From contig NZ_JAPIVG010000001.1 of NCBI RefSeq assembly GCF_026240095.1, positions 124,001-188,000 on the forward strand: DNA of 64,000 bases, written 5' to 3'. Every line of letters begins with the position of its first letter. Position 1 is the first letter of the stretch. Below the pieces are notes generated by a model. The model searched no databases and was not told the DNA's origin. It saw only the letters and a list, made by a program, of their open reading frames with translations. A program made the translations under genes and the position numbers. This DNA is from Pedobacter sandarakinus. Lineage in GTDB: Bacteria; Bacteroidota; Bacteroidia; Sphingobacteriales; Sphingobacteriaceae. This document shows positions 52,349-60,912 of this stretch, one piece after another.

Positions 52349-52846
52349 TTATCTACCGAAATCGTCTTGAACTCTTACAATATCGCTTTCATCAGATGGA
52401 TTTGAAGCGTCGGTATGTTGCCAAATCTCTGCAACAACACCCCAGTCTTCTAAACCGATAAGGCGATGGCGCTCTCCCTGTTGTAATTTAATTTGATCTT
52501 TAGGACCATAACTTTTCAATTCGCCCTCTTCATCAGTTTCGCTGGTTTTAATACCAACTGTACCACTTACTACCTGCCATATTTCTGCCCTGCGGTGGTG
52601 GTACTGCCAAGATAAACGGGTATTTGGTGCAACAATTAAAATTTTCGGACTTAACTTACCGCCAATTTTCAAGCTTTCTACGTCGAGGCCATCAAAATAA
52701 GTATCGGCAAATTGCTGTGCCTGTGCTTCATCTAGCACAAAGAAGCCACCCCAAGGGCGAGTTTCATCGCGGTTAACAACGTTAAAACCCTCTATTTTTA
52801 AGCGTTGTGCAACCGTATCGAATATTTCGTTTTTGTCAGTTTCCAT
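52349..52846 (-). CDS. Sugar-isomerase-like cupin (type II mannose-6-phosphate isomerase domain)
   Basis: A 165-residue cytosolic cupin with RPWGGFFVLDEAQAQQF near the N-terminus and a metal-site motif SWQYHHRRAEIWQVVSG, followed by GERHRLIGLEDWG. The pattern fits the isomerase half of type II mannose-6-phosphate isomerase/mannose-1-phosphate guanylyltransferase, without the nucleotidyltransferase half. Substrate not certain. Confidence 0.82.
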   Translation of the reverse strand: METDKNEIFDTVAQRLKIEGFNVVNRDETRPWGGFFVLDEAQAQQFADTYFDGLDVESLKIGGKLSPKILIVAPNTRLSWQYHHRRAEIWQVVSGTVGIKTSETDEEGELKSYGPKDQIKLQQGERHRLIGLEDWGVVAEIWQHTDASNPSDESDIVRVQDDFGR

Positions 52847-53170
52847 AATTGTTGTAAAAATAATGCTTTGAAATTAAAAAACGCCATCTGCGATATTTTT
52901 TTTCAACTTCGCCATCGAGAGATCAACCTAAAAGAAATTGCGCTTCCAAATCACAAAGCCAACCGTGCCAACAAATTTTACAAGCAATACAAGGGCATAG
53001 CTAAAAGTAACAATACTGAAAGGTTATAATTAGCAGACAGTAAAGGACAGTTGAATTTCTAAATTTGTTTATTTTGAGCCCTTATATATTCAACATCAAA
53101 CATCAAACATCAAACATCTTCATCCAGCTCGGCGCTGTGATGAAGCGTTTGATCGTATTTACACAACACA
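52847..53170. other. Divergent intergenic region with a heptamer microsatellite
   Basis: A gap of 324 bases between the cupin and rhamnosidase genes. At 53089-53120 the heptamer ACATCAA is repeated about four times, which could vary by slippage. The first 180 bases contain an open plus-strand frame without recognisable protein features. No TAnnTTTG match stands out. Confidence 0.6.
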
Positions 53171-55843
53171 ATGACCATAACCAAATTAAATCCACTTGCT
53201 TACCTCTTCAGTTTCATGTTATTTTTTGTCGGATTCCAACGCGTAAAGGCAATTGAAATTGTGAAGTTAGAATGCGAACATCTAGTAAATCCGTTAGGCA
53301 TTGATAATCCAAATCCACGTTTATCATGGATGATGAAAGATAGTAGACAGGGTGCCGTGCAACTTGCTTACCGAATTATTGTTGGTACAGATTCTTTGCA
53401 ATTAAAAAGTAAAATGAATGTGCAATGGGATACCAATAAAATAAACTCTGGAAATAGTTTGGTTACCTACAAAGGCCGGGCTTTAATGCCTTTTACCAAA
53501 TATTTTTGGCGTGTAGAGGTTTTGGATAAAGCTAGCAAGGTCATCAGCTCCGGTATTGCAAGTTTTGAAACGGGTATGATGGCGGTTGAAAACTGGAAAG
53601 GAACATGGATTAGCGATGGAAGAGATATTAATACACGCCCTGCGCCATACTTCAGAAAAGTTTTTGAGCCACTAAAACAAATACAATCTGCAAGGGCTTA
53701 CATTGTGGCTTCAGGATTGTACGAGCTTTATCTAAATGGGGAAAAAGTTGGCGACCATCGATTGGATCCCATGTACACTCGTTTCGACAGGAGAAATTTA
53801 TACGTGACTTACGATGTAACTAAAAATCTGCAGCAAGGTAAAAATGCTGTTGGTGTTATTTTAGGAAACGGATGGTATAACCACCAAGCCATGGCAGTTT
53901 GGAATTTCGACAAAGCGCCGTGGCGAGCAAGACCTGCTTTTTGCATGGATTTGAAAATTACCTACATGGATGGAACAGCCGAAACCATTACTTCTGGAAG
54001 TGACTGGAAAACAAGCTTTGGCGCAATCATATCTAACAATATTTACACCGGAGAACATTACGATGCCAGGTTAGCGCAAAAAGGCTGGAACAAGGCCAAT
54101 TTCGACGATACAAAATGGCGTGGTGTAAGTTTGAGGGCTGCACCGTCCAAAAATATCGTATCGCAAACCATGTACCCTATTCGGAATGTTGAAGAAATTA
54201 AAGCAAAAAGTCTGCGGAAATTTAACGACACCACCTACTTATATGATTTGGGCAGAAATATAGCCGGTGTAAGCAGCATAAAAGTTTCTGGGGCAAAAGG
54301 AACCATCATTAGGTTAAAACACGCAGAGCGATTAGCTGCAAATGGCCGTGCAGATTTATCAAACATTGATGTTTATTACCGGCCAAAAGATGGTAACGAT
54401 CCTTTTCAGACTGATATTTTTATCTTGAATGGCGAGGGAGAAGAAGAATTTATGCCTTTATTTAATTATAAGGGGTTTCAGTATGTAGAAATTACCTCAA
54501 GCGAACCCATCAACTTAAAAGAAGCAAGCCTAACAGCTTATTTTATGCATAGCGATGTACCTTCTACTGGCAAAATATCATCGTCAAATCCGTTGATTGA
54601 TAAAATATGGTGGGCCACCAATAATTCATACCTAAGTAATTTATATGGTTTCCCAACAGATTGCCCGCAGCGGGAGAAAAATGGATGGACAGGTGATGGC
54701 CATTTCGCAATAGAAACAGGGTTATACAATTTTGATGCATTAACTGTTTACGAAAAGTGGCTGGGCGATCATCGCGATGAGCAGCAACCAAATGGTGTTC
54801 TTCCAGATATCATACCAACCGGTGGCTGGGGATATGGCACCGCAAATGGTACCGACTGGACAAGTACGATCGCCATTATCCCCTGGAATATTTATATGTT
54901 CTACGGAGATCCAAAAGCCTTGGCTGATAATTACAAAAACATAAAACGATATGTGGATTATGTAAACAATATCAGTAAAGATGGATTAACTACGTTCGGA
55001 AGAGGCGATTGGGTTCCCGTAAAATCCACGTCGAATTTGGAATACACTTCTTCAATCTATTTCTATGTTGATGCTGATATCTTAGCCAAAACTGCTAAAC
55101 TATTCAATAATCAGAACGATTATTTGGTCTATAGTGCTTTGGCAAAGAAAATTAAAGGCGCCATAAATGCGAAGTATTTCGATGCTGATAAAGTTACCTA
55201 CGGTTCTGGTGTTCAAACTGAGTTAAGTATGGCTTTGCAATGGAATATTGTAGATGAGCAGTATCGGTTAAAATTAGCCGAAAATCTGGCTAAGCGTGTT
55301 GCAGCAGATGGCATGCATATTGATGTTGGCGTTTTAGGCGCTAAGGCAGTTTTAAATGCCCTTAGCAACAACGGGCAGGCAGAAACGGCATATAAACTGG
55401 CTGCCCAGGATACTTACCCAGGTTGGGGTTGGTGGATTGCAAATGGAGCAACTACACTCCATGAAAACTGGGATATGCAGGCAACCAGAGATATCTCTGA
55501 TAACCACATGATGTTTGGAGAAATAGGTGGCTGGTTTTTTAAGGGAATAGGAGGGATAAAAATAGATGAAAAACAACCAGGATTTAAAAACATCTTGTTA
55601 CAACCGCATTTTGTTGAGGGGTTAGACCATTTTAGCGCCAGTCATGAAAGTCCGTACGGCACAATATTATCTGAGTGGAAGAAGAATGCCAAAGGCATTA
55701 CTTACAATATTCAAATTCCTGCAAACTCAACTTCCAGTTTGGAAATTCCGACCACTGCAAGACAGAAAATTTATTTAAATGGAAGAGTGGTCAATAATAA
55801 ACAAGAACTAGTTGCCGGGAGGTATATTTTCGAGATCAGGTAG
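53171..55843 (+). CDS. Alpha-L-rhamnosidase (GH78)
   Basis: Secreted enzyme releasing alpha-linked L-rhamnose; 890 residues. Signal peptide 1-27 (ending VKA), an Ig-like N-terminal region, the rhamnosidase N and jelly-roll domains (ARAYIVASGLYELYLNG, DPMYTRFD), an (alpha/alpha)6 catalytic barrel and a C-terminal sandwich. The acid-motif DCPQREKNGWTGDG starts at Asp497, with Glu502, and ANGATTLHENWD supplies the second catalytic region. With kduI-kduD 5 kb away it suggests rhamnogalacturonan use. No SusCD pair is adjacent. Confidence 0.96.
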   Translation: MTITKLNPLAYLFSFMLFFVGFQRVKAIEIVKLECEHLVNPLGIDNPNPRLSWMMKDSRQGAVQLAYRIIVGTDSLQLKSKMNVQWDTNKINSGNSLVTYKGRALMPFTKYFWRVEVLDKASKVISSGIASFETGMMAVENWKGTWISDGRDINTRPAPYFRKVFEPLKQIQSARAYIVASGLYELYLNGEKVGDHRLDPMYTRFDRRNLYVTYDVTKNLQQGKNAVGVILGNGWYNHQAMAVWNFDKAPWRARPAFCMDLKITYMDGTAETITSGSDWKTSFGAIISNNIYTGEHYDARLAQKGWNKANFDDTKWRGVSLRAAPSKNIVSQTMYPIRNVEEIKAKSLRKFNDTTYLYDLGRNIAGVSSIKVSGAKGTIIRLKHAERLAANGRADLSNIDVYYRPKDGNDPFQTDIFILNGEGEEEFMPLFNYKGFQYVEITSSEPINLKEASLTAYFMHSDVPSTGKISSSNPLIDKIWWATNNSYLSNLYGFPTDCPQREKNGWTGDGHFAIETGLYNFDALTVYEKWLGDHRDEQQPNGVLPDIIPTGGWGYGTANGTDWTSTIAIIPWNIYMFYGDPKALADNYKNIKRYVDYVNNISKDGLTTFGRGDWVPVKSTSNLEYTSSIYFYVDADILAKTAKLFNNQNDYLVYSALAKKIKGAINAKYFDADKVTYGSGVQTELSMALQWNIVDEQYRLKLAENLAKRVAADGMHIDVGVLGAKAVLNALSNNGQAETAYKLAAQDTYPGWGWWIANGATTLHENWDMQATRDISDNHMMFGEIGGWFFKGIGGIKIDEKQPGFKNILLQPHFVEGLDHFSASHESPYGTILSEWKKNAKGITYNIQIPANSTSSLEIPTTARQKIYLNGRVVNNKQELVAGRYIFEIR

Positions 55844-56224
55844 TTTAGCTAAACAGCATGCCGTGATACACTTGTTCACGACATCACTTCCTTTTTGATG
55901 TGATGGTTAAGCCACCTTTTGTAATTTATTAAGAATGCTAATCTATTGGGTAAAGGAGAAAGTGAAATGCATTGTTACGAAAGGATGAATAGTAGCAATT
56001 TGGGCCTATTCGGAGACTGGAAATTTCATTGGACGAACCTACATCCACCAACAACGTTGTGCCCTTTATGGTGGCTCAATAATCTATTTTCCAAAAAAAA
56101 GGGCTATTGGGAAGGTTTGACTACACTATTATGGGCTTTCATTTTTCTTAATGGCCCGTTATAATATATATACGGGAGCCATAACAAAGCCCTTAAAACT
56201 TAATTTAAGGGCTTTAAGAAAGGG
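55844..56224. other. Intergenic region with hairpin
   Basis: AAAGCCCTTAAA (56186-56197) and TTTAAGGGCTTT (56204-56215) form a perfect 12-base stem with a six-base loop, likely a terminator for the rhamnosidase although the U-tract is poor. An open frame at 55946-56164 begins with TTG and shows no protein-like features. Confidence 0.55.
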
Positions 56225-56298
56225 TGGAGAATATCGGATTCGAACCGATCACCTCTTCACTGCCAGCGAAGCGCTCTAGCCAAATGAGCTAATCCCCC
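56225..56298 (-). tRNA. tRNA-Ala (anticodon GGC)
   Basis: A 74-base cloverleaf on the minus strand. The acceptor stem GGGGGAT pairs with ATTCTCC, the anticodon stem CTTCG pairs with TGAAG around loop CTGGCAG (anticodon GGC), and the T arm is ATCGG-TTCGAAT-CCGAT. The 3' CCA is not encoded. It has its own -7 box nine bases upstream. Confidence 0.95.
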
Positions 56299-56306
56299 TT
56301 GGGCAG

Positions 56307-56314
56307 CAAAAATA
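56307..56314 (-). promoter_or_regulatory. -7 promoter box of tRNA-Ala
   Basis: TATTTTTG on the minus strand, a TAnnTTTG match immediately ahead of the mature 5' end. Confidence 0.6.
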
Positions 56315-56382
56315 ACAATAACTTTATTTATTGCAAGCGATATTGGCTTTATATTTTAAAAAAACTTTTCATCCTTCAAACA

Positions 56383-56589
56383 TTAATATTTAACCTTAAA
56401 TGCCGATAATGCTAAGGCGCAGGTGATGCTTAATGCAGAAGACAATGGATGGCGAAAAAAAAGAAAAATAATAAATACGGTAACCATCAACAACAATAGA
56501 AACATTAGTGCTTTAAAAGTAGAACCCATATAGCACATCGCCAAAATGGTAAACAAACAACTGGTACATACAACTGCGAGTAAAAGCAT
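56383..56589 (-). CDS. Small hydrophobic membrane protein, unknown
   Basis: A 68-residue protein from the ATG at 56589 (an in-frame TTG at 56607 would add six residues). Two hydrophobic helices (about 1-20 and 25-43) flank short polar stretches with FFRHPLSSA. No family was recognised. It lies 50 bases after the CAT-like gene on the same strand and could be co-transcribed. It may also be a chance ORF. Confidence 0.45.
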   Translation of the reverse strand: MLLLAVVCTSCLFTILAMCYMGSTFKALMFLLLLMVTVFIIFLFFRHPLSSALSITCALALSAFKVKY

Positions 56590-56640
56590 CTTCGAAATTA
56601 AGTACAACCCATTAAGTTTGAGTTAACAACTAATTAAGAA

Positions 56641-57270
56641 TCAGTTTTTTTGATTTAGGAGTAGTTGATATGCATCTACAAACTGGGCAACGTGTAACCC
56701 ATCCATCAAAGCATGATTAACGTGAACTGATACCGTCATAATTTTTCTGTCGTTTTCCGTTCTTAACTTCCCGAAAGAAAGTTTCGGACAGCTATCTTTA
56801 AACTTCAAATTTCGTGCATGTGACAAAGACTTAAAATTTAACCAAGGCAAGGCCGAGTAGTGGATTACATTATCTCCAGAAGCGGATGCGATAAGTCCAC
56901 TACTATTCCGCACCTTTTCTATTTCGAGTAGTGCGGCAGTGTTAAAATCTCTAAAGTCACTATAAAAATCGATGTAGCCGAATCCAAATGTTCCGTTTGC
57001 CCGATTAATAGTAGCCGATGCATGTATTTCATCGTATTTCCACACTTCACCTTCTATAATTCGGTAGCGGAAATTTTCGATTTGATTGGCTGCTAAAAGT
57101 GATTTGTGTAGATAGAGCAGAAAAAACGAGACTTGGTTTGCCTTTGCCTGGAAATAGGTTTCGGTACAATCTACATCAACAGTAATACCAAAAAATGGTT
57201 CATCGAAAGTATTAAAAAAATGGAAATGCTCCTTTCTTGCCCAATTATTTACATCTATCTTTTCTTTCAT
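56641..57270 (-). CDS. Chloramphenicol acetyltransferase-like protein (type A CAT family)
   Basis: A 209-residue trimeric-CAT-fold acetyltransferase. The catalytic motif is HVNHALMDGLHV with His186 and Asp190. KANQVSFFLLYLHKSLLAAN and GFGYIDFYSDF also match CAT. It may acetylate chloramphenicol, but chromosomal family members in Bacteroidetes can have other natural substrates, so resistance is not assured. It starts four bases before the end of the HAD gene, so the two form an operon. Confidence 0.9.
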   Translation of the reverse strand: MKEKIDVNNWARKEHFHFFNTFDEPFFGITVDVDCTETYFQAKANQVSFFLLYLHKSLLAANQIENFRYRIIEGEVWKYDEIHASATINRANGTFGFGYIDFYSDFRDFNTAALLEIEKVRNSSGLIASASGDNVIHYSALPWLNFKSLSHARNLKFKDSCPKLSFGKLRTENDRKIMTVSVHVNHALMDGLHVAQFVDAYQLLLNQKN

Positions 57271-57962
57271 CTATTTAGTTTTATTAAAACTTCTAATAAA
57301 CTTCTCACTTCGTAAAAGTTCGTATGTTCTACCGTGTGGTCTACGTGTTCGTGCACCCAGGTAGTATGGTAAGGCACGTGAACGGCATTACCGCCAATAG
57401 CCAGTACTGGTAAGACGTCTGACTTCAATGAATTTCCAATCATCAGAAATTCTTCCGGTTGGCAATCTAAGTGTTTCAATAACTTCTGGTAATCTGTCTC
57501 TTGTTTATCACTCATAATTTCAATATGGTGGAAGTAATGATCGAGACCAGATTTACTTAATTTACGCTGTTGATCTAATAAATCGCCTTTGGTAGCAACC
57601 ACTAGTTTGTAATTTGGTTTAAGCGCTCTCAATACCTCCTCTACCCCATCCAAAATTTCGACCGGCTTATTTAGCATCTCCTGCCCAAGTTGGATGGTTC
57701 TGCTAATTACCGCTGGATTAATTTTCCCATCGGTTACCCGCAAAACGGTTTCGATCATGCTAAGTATAAAACCTTTAATACCATAGCCATACAATGGTAA
57801 ATTGTTAATCTCGGTTTCGTAAAGTGCAGCAACGATACTGTTGTGCGGCATAAAATCCTCTAAAAGTGCGGCGAATTGTTGCTCTGTTTCTCTGAAGTAA
57901 GGTTCGTTTACCCAAAGTGTATCATCAGCATCGAACGCTATTACCGTAATTTGATTGTTCAT
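57267..57962 (-). CDS. HAD-superfamily hydrolase
   Basis: A 231-residue phosphatase-like protein. The start is the ATG at 57962 (MNNQITVIAF): the -7 box at 57986-57993 lies between it and the upstream in-frame start at 58022. Motif I is FDADDTLW with catalytic Asp11 and Asp13; VVATKGD and MIGNSLKSDV are motifs II and IV. The cap domain is helical. The substrate is unknown. It is divergent from the Crp/Fnr gene and overlaps the CAT-like gene by four bases. Confidence 0.92.
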   Translation of the reverse strand: MNNQITVIAFDADDTLWVNEPYFRETEQQFAALLEDFMPHNSIVAALYETEINNLPLYGYGIKGFILSMIETVLRVTDGKINPAVISRTIQLGQEMLNKPVEILDGVEEVLRALKPNYKLVVATKGDLLDQQRKLSKSGLDHYFHHIEIMSDKQETDYQKLLKHLDCQPEEFLMIGNSLKSDVLPVLAIGGNAVHVPYHTTWVHEHVDHTVEHTNFYEVRSLLEVLIKLNR

Positions 57963-57985
57963 TGTTTTGCTTACTTTTAATGCCA

Positions 57986-57993
57986 CAAAGGTA
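57986..57993 (-). promoter_or_regulatory. -7 promoter box of the HAD-CAT unit
   Basis: TACCTTTG followed by TGGC on the minus strand, 24 bases before the ATG at 57962. The same 12-base string occurs before rlmF. Confidence 0.65.
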
Positions 57994-58040
57994 GATTTAA
58001 CAAACCACCTAATAAAGGACATTTGTCTGTACCGAAAATT

Positions 58041-58619
58041 ATGTTGCGCACCAATCTCGAGTTTTTACACTTCATAGAAAAATATATCACGGAGCATGAA
58101 GCCGGAAAAATCAGCATAAAACACCTGGCTCCAAAAACCCGCTTTATCAACCAGGGAGAAAAAATCAGGGATATTTTCATCATCAAAGAAGGGATTACAA
58201 AATGTTTTATTTCTGAAGAAAATGGTAAAGATTTTATTATAGAGTTTTTAGGGAAAGGCGAGGTAGTGGGCGAGTTAGAAGCTTTAAAAGATATTAGCTG
58301 TCTGTGCAATGTAGAAAGCATCAGCGATGTAACAGTCTATGCGGTACCCAAAGATCTCTTTCTTCAATTAATTGCAGAAAACAATCATTTCACCAATATT
58401 TTACTCCAGGAACTTTCTACAAGAATTATTCAAACAAGCTCACGGGCATCCTTCCAGCAGTCGTATACCTTAGCGTTTGGCCTACCTAAATTACTTCAGC
58501 TTCAGCAAGAGGCAAACTTCGAAATTTCTAAAGAAGACATGGCGGCTTATTTAGGAATTAGTATTAGGAGTTTCAATAGAACATTGAAGCTGCTAATGGA
58601 GAAGAAAGGCAAGCATTAG
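58041..58619 (+). CDS. Crp/Fnr-family transcription regulator
   Basis: A 192-residue regulator: cyclic-nucleotide-binding beta-barrel (about 20-110, FINQGEKIRDIFIIKEG, GKGEVVGELEAL) and a C-terminal winged helix (ISKEDMAAYLGISIRSFNRTLKLL). The start is the ATG at 58041; an in-frame TTG at 58023 is possible. The Cys cluster of Fnr is absent. It is divergent from the HAD-CAT unit and could regulate it. Confidence 0.88.
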   Translation: MLRTNLEFLHFIEKYITEHEAGKISIKHLAPKTRFINQGEKIRDIFIIKEGITKCFISEENGKDFIIEFLGKGEVVGELEALKDISCLCNVESISDVTVYAVPKDLFLQLIAENNHFTNILLQELSTRIIQTSSRASFQQSYTLAFGLPKLLQLQQEANFEISKEDMAAYLGISIRSFNRTLKLLMEKKGKH

Positions 58620-58956
58620 GCTAAAAATTTCATATAACTTAAAATCAATAAGTTAATATTTCTATCCCAAATTTAATACTAAAAGGGGCATTGGTGGTAC
58701 AATCTTTGCCAACATTTTTTTTAAAAAATTGTAACGTTTATAGCGCTTTTCTCGTTTAGAATAAAACACAATTTTTAAGTATCTGGAATAATCAATCTCT
58801 CATTATGCAACACACAACAAACAGACATTACAAATTAATAATTCGACCTTTTAGCAAGATTGGCGGATTAGTCATTTAGGGAAAAAACCTAACCCCTGAT
58901 GAAATAACTGGCGTAGCCCGCTATGTGCCATATTATTAATTTAAAGCCTTAAAAAA
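58620..58956. other. Intergenic region, nothing firm
   Basis: A 337-base AT-rich gap with a TATATTT-poor promoter region. A 24-residue plus-strand ORF (58805-58879, beginning MQHTTNRHY) was noted, but has no supporting evidence. Confidence 0.5.
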
Positions 58957-59556
58957 ATGAATGCCTTTATCAATATTTACAGCAATTCTTTAGCCGATAC
59001 GCTAATTCCTAAACTTTTAGAACGTTTAAACGAACACGAAGCAATTTTAAACATTAACCAATCTTTTTCATTTAAAAATTCAAGCGGAAATCTTTCCATA
59101 AGCTTTAAGTGGGATAAGCCAACTTTAGCAATATTTAACAACAACAACCTTACTGTAAACTTTAGCACCAACACCAGGCCTTTTGATCTTAAAGAATACA
59201 AAAAGAAACTTCTTAAAGACCGAATCGTTAGCAAACCTTTCTTTAGCAGGTTTTTCGGAAAAAAGAAAAAATACGTTACAAAGGTTGCAAAGCTAAGTTC
59301 AGCAATAGAGGAACAATTACAAGCTTATAATCAGGTGTTTAGCATCAAATATCATCCAGGCGATCTTTTTGAGAGTCATTTTGCAAGGTTAGTCGGATCA
59401 ATTGTTACCGAGCTTTCATCGGGAATGTGCCATTTCGCTCACGAAGATATTTGGTACAATAAGGCTAACGCAGTTGCAGAATGCCTCGTTCAGCTCTATA
59501 CCCTAGAAGAACTCCCAAACCATATTAATAAAAAACCTATCGCTGTTGCAAGCTGA
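58957..59556 (+). CDS. Hypothetical protein
   Basis: A 199-residue protein that I do not recognise. It lacks a signal peptide or membrane segment. A basic stretch (about 80-110, FGKKKKYVTKV) divides a beta-rich N-terminal half from a helical C-terminal half. The C-terminal half has GDLFESHFARLVGSIVTELSS and CHFAHEDIWYNKANAVAECL, with several conserved-looking acidic and His residues. It is a single gene between the Crp/Fnr and flavodoxin-like genes. Confidence 0.65.
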   Translation: MNAFINIYSNSLADTLIPKLLERLNEHEAILNINQSFSFKNSSGNLSISFKWDKPTLAIFNNNNLTVNFSTNTRPFDLKEYKKKLLKDRIVSKPFFSRFFGKKKKYVTKVAKLSSAIEEQLQAYNQVFSIKYHPGDLFESHFARLVGSIVTELSSGMCHFAHEDIWYNKANAVAECLVQLYTLEELPNHINKKPIAVAS

Positions 59557-59673
59557 TAGTAATTTACAGCAACGGATAAGTGCAGCGTTAACTGGCACCT
59601 AACCGTTGCAAGTTTCTTCCAATCGGTTTAGTTTCTTCCTAAACATTGTTACTCATTGGTTTGTTAACATGGC

Positions 59674-60183
59674 ATGGCTGAAATTCTCATCATCAACGGA
59701 AGCGCAAGGCTAAATGGTGATACCCAAAAGTTTATCAATAAAATAACCGAAGGTATAGCGTTTGATCAACTTAACCTGCTTGAACATTTCTTAGCGCCCT
59801 ATAATTACGAGAGCGTATATCCTTCCGAAGACCAGTTTAATTTTTTCGCCAAAGAGATACTTTACCACAAGCATATCGTATTGGCTACACCCGTATATTG
59901 GTACGCTATGAGCAGCCGGATGAAAACCTTTTTTGATAGATTGACTGATTGGGTTACCTTTAATAAGGAAGTTGGCCATAGCCTTAAAACTAAAACGGTT
60001 AAATTAATGGCAGTTGGTACAGACGGAGAGCTCCCTGACGGATTTATCACCCCATTTAGCATGACGGCCAATTACCTGCAGATGCATTTTGATGGCTATC
60101 AATATTTTAATGTATCAATTGAGCCAAATGCAGAGGAGATGCACACAATAAGAGAATCTTTTTTTAGTTTTACAAAAGTGTAG
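59674..60183 (+). CDS. Flavodoxin-fold NAD(P)H oxidoreductase
   Basis: A 169-residue FMN-binding protein. GSARLNGDTQKFINKI forms the phosphate loop and ATPVYWYAMSSRMKTFFDRLTDW the second flavin site, as in iron-sulfur flavoprotein and NADPH-quinone reductase families. The redox partner is unknown. It runs in the same direction as the carbonic anhydrase gene 41 bases downstream. Confidence 0.88.
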   Translation: MAEILIINGSARLNGDTQKFINKITEGIAFDQLNLLEHFLAPYNYESVYPSEDQFNFFAKEILYHKHIVLATPVYWYAMSSRMKTFFDRLTDWVTFNKEVGHSLKTKTVKLMAVGTDGELPDGFITPFSMTANYLQMHFDGYQYFNVSIEPNAEEMHTIRESFFSFTKV

Positions 60184-60224
60184 CTTTGTTACACCAATAT
60201 ATTTTGACCCTAATTTGAAAAAAA

Positions 60225-60851
60225 ATGAATGTACAAGATGTTTTTAAGAATAATGAACAATGGATAACTAATAAGCTATCTATTAACCCGGATTATTTTA
60301 CTGATTTAGCAAAAGGACAAACTCCAGAATTTTTATACATCGGTTGCTCTGATAGCCGGGTTACTGCTGAAGATTTAATGGGCATACAGCCTGGGCAAGC
60401 TTTTGTTCATAGAAATATTGCCAACCTGGTTAATAATGTAGACTTAAATGTGATGACTGTATTAAATTATGCGGTTCGCCATCTAAAAGTTAGCCACGTG
60501 GTGGTTTGTGGACATTACAACTGTGGCGGTGTAAAGGCAGCCATGCAGCCGGCTGATATGGGTATTTTAAATCCCTGGTTAAGAAATATTAGAGATGTAT
60601 ATCGCATTCATAGAGATGAACTCAATGCAATACAAGATGAAGACAAACGTTATGATAGACTGGTTGAATTAAATGTACAAGAGCAATGCGTTAATCTGCT
60701 AAAAACTGCAGCCGTTCAAGAGGCAGTAACGCAGCGAGGGCTTACCGTACAAGGCTGGGTTTTCGATATCAGAACTGGAAAATTAATTGATCTTAAAATA
60801 GATTTTGATAACATTTTAAAAGACATTAAAGAAATCTATAACCTTTACTAA
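60225..60851 (+). CDS. can: Beta-class carbonic anhydrase
   Basis: Zinc enzyme interconverting CO2 and bicarbonate; 208 residues. The zinc ligands are Cys41, His97 and Cys100, with the Asp43-Arg45 dyad in CSDSRV and HYNCGGV as the second motif. The protein is cytosolic. A perfect 12-base hairpin follows the gene. Confidence 0.96.
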   Translation: MNVQDVFKNNEQWITNKLSINPDYFTDLAKGQTPEFLYIGCSDSRVTAEDLMGIQPGQAFVHRNIANLVNNVDLNVMTVLNYAVRHLKVSHVVVCGHYNCGGVKAAMQPADMGILNPWLRNIRDVYRIHRDELNAIQDEDKRYDRLVELNVQEQCVNLLKTAAVQEAVTQRGLTVQGWVFDIRTGKLIDLKIDFDNILKDIKEIYNLY

Positions 60852-60865
60852 CTTTGCTGTTAGCG

Positions 60866-60897
60866 TTTTGATGGGTACAGCAGCTTACCCATCAAAA
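60866..60897. terminator. Terminator-like hairpin between can and kduD
   Basis: TTTTGATGGGTA (60866-60877) pairs perfectly with TACCCATCAAAA (60886-60897) around an eight-base loop. It lies between two converging genes and likely serves both, despite weak U-tracts. Confidence 0.7.
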
Positions 60898-60912
60898 TGC
60901 CAGCTAGTTGAT

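Noticed and set aside
52805..53029. 74-codon plus-strand ORF upstream of the rhamnosidase
   Set aside because: It starts antisense within the cupin gene and has no protein-like pattern.
55946..56164. 72-codon ORF after the rhamnosidase
   Set aside because: It starts with TTG, has an odd Trp-rich composition and lies in a terminator-containing gap.
57371..57386. CACGTGAA core resembling part of a parS site
   Set aside because: Only half the 16-base parS palindrome matches, it is inside the HAD coding sequence, and it is far from parAB.
58805..58879. 24-residue ORF beginning MQHTTNRHY
   Set aside because: Too short, with no ribosome site or family evidence.
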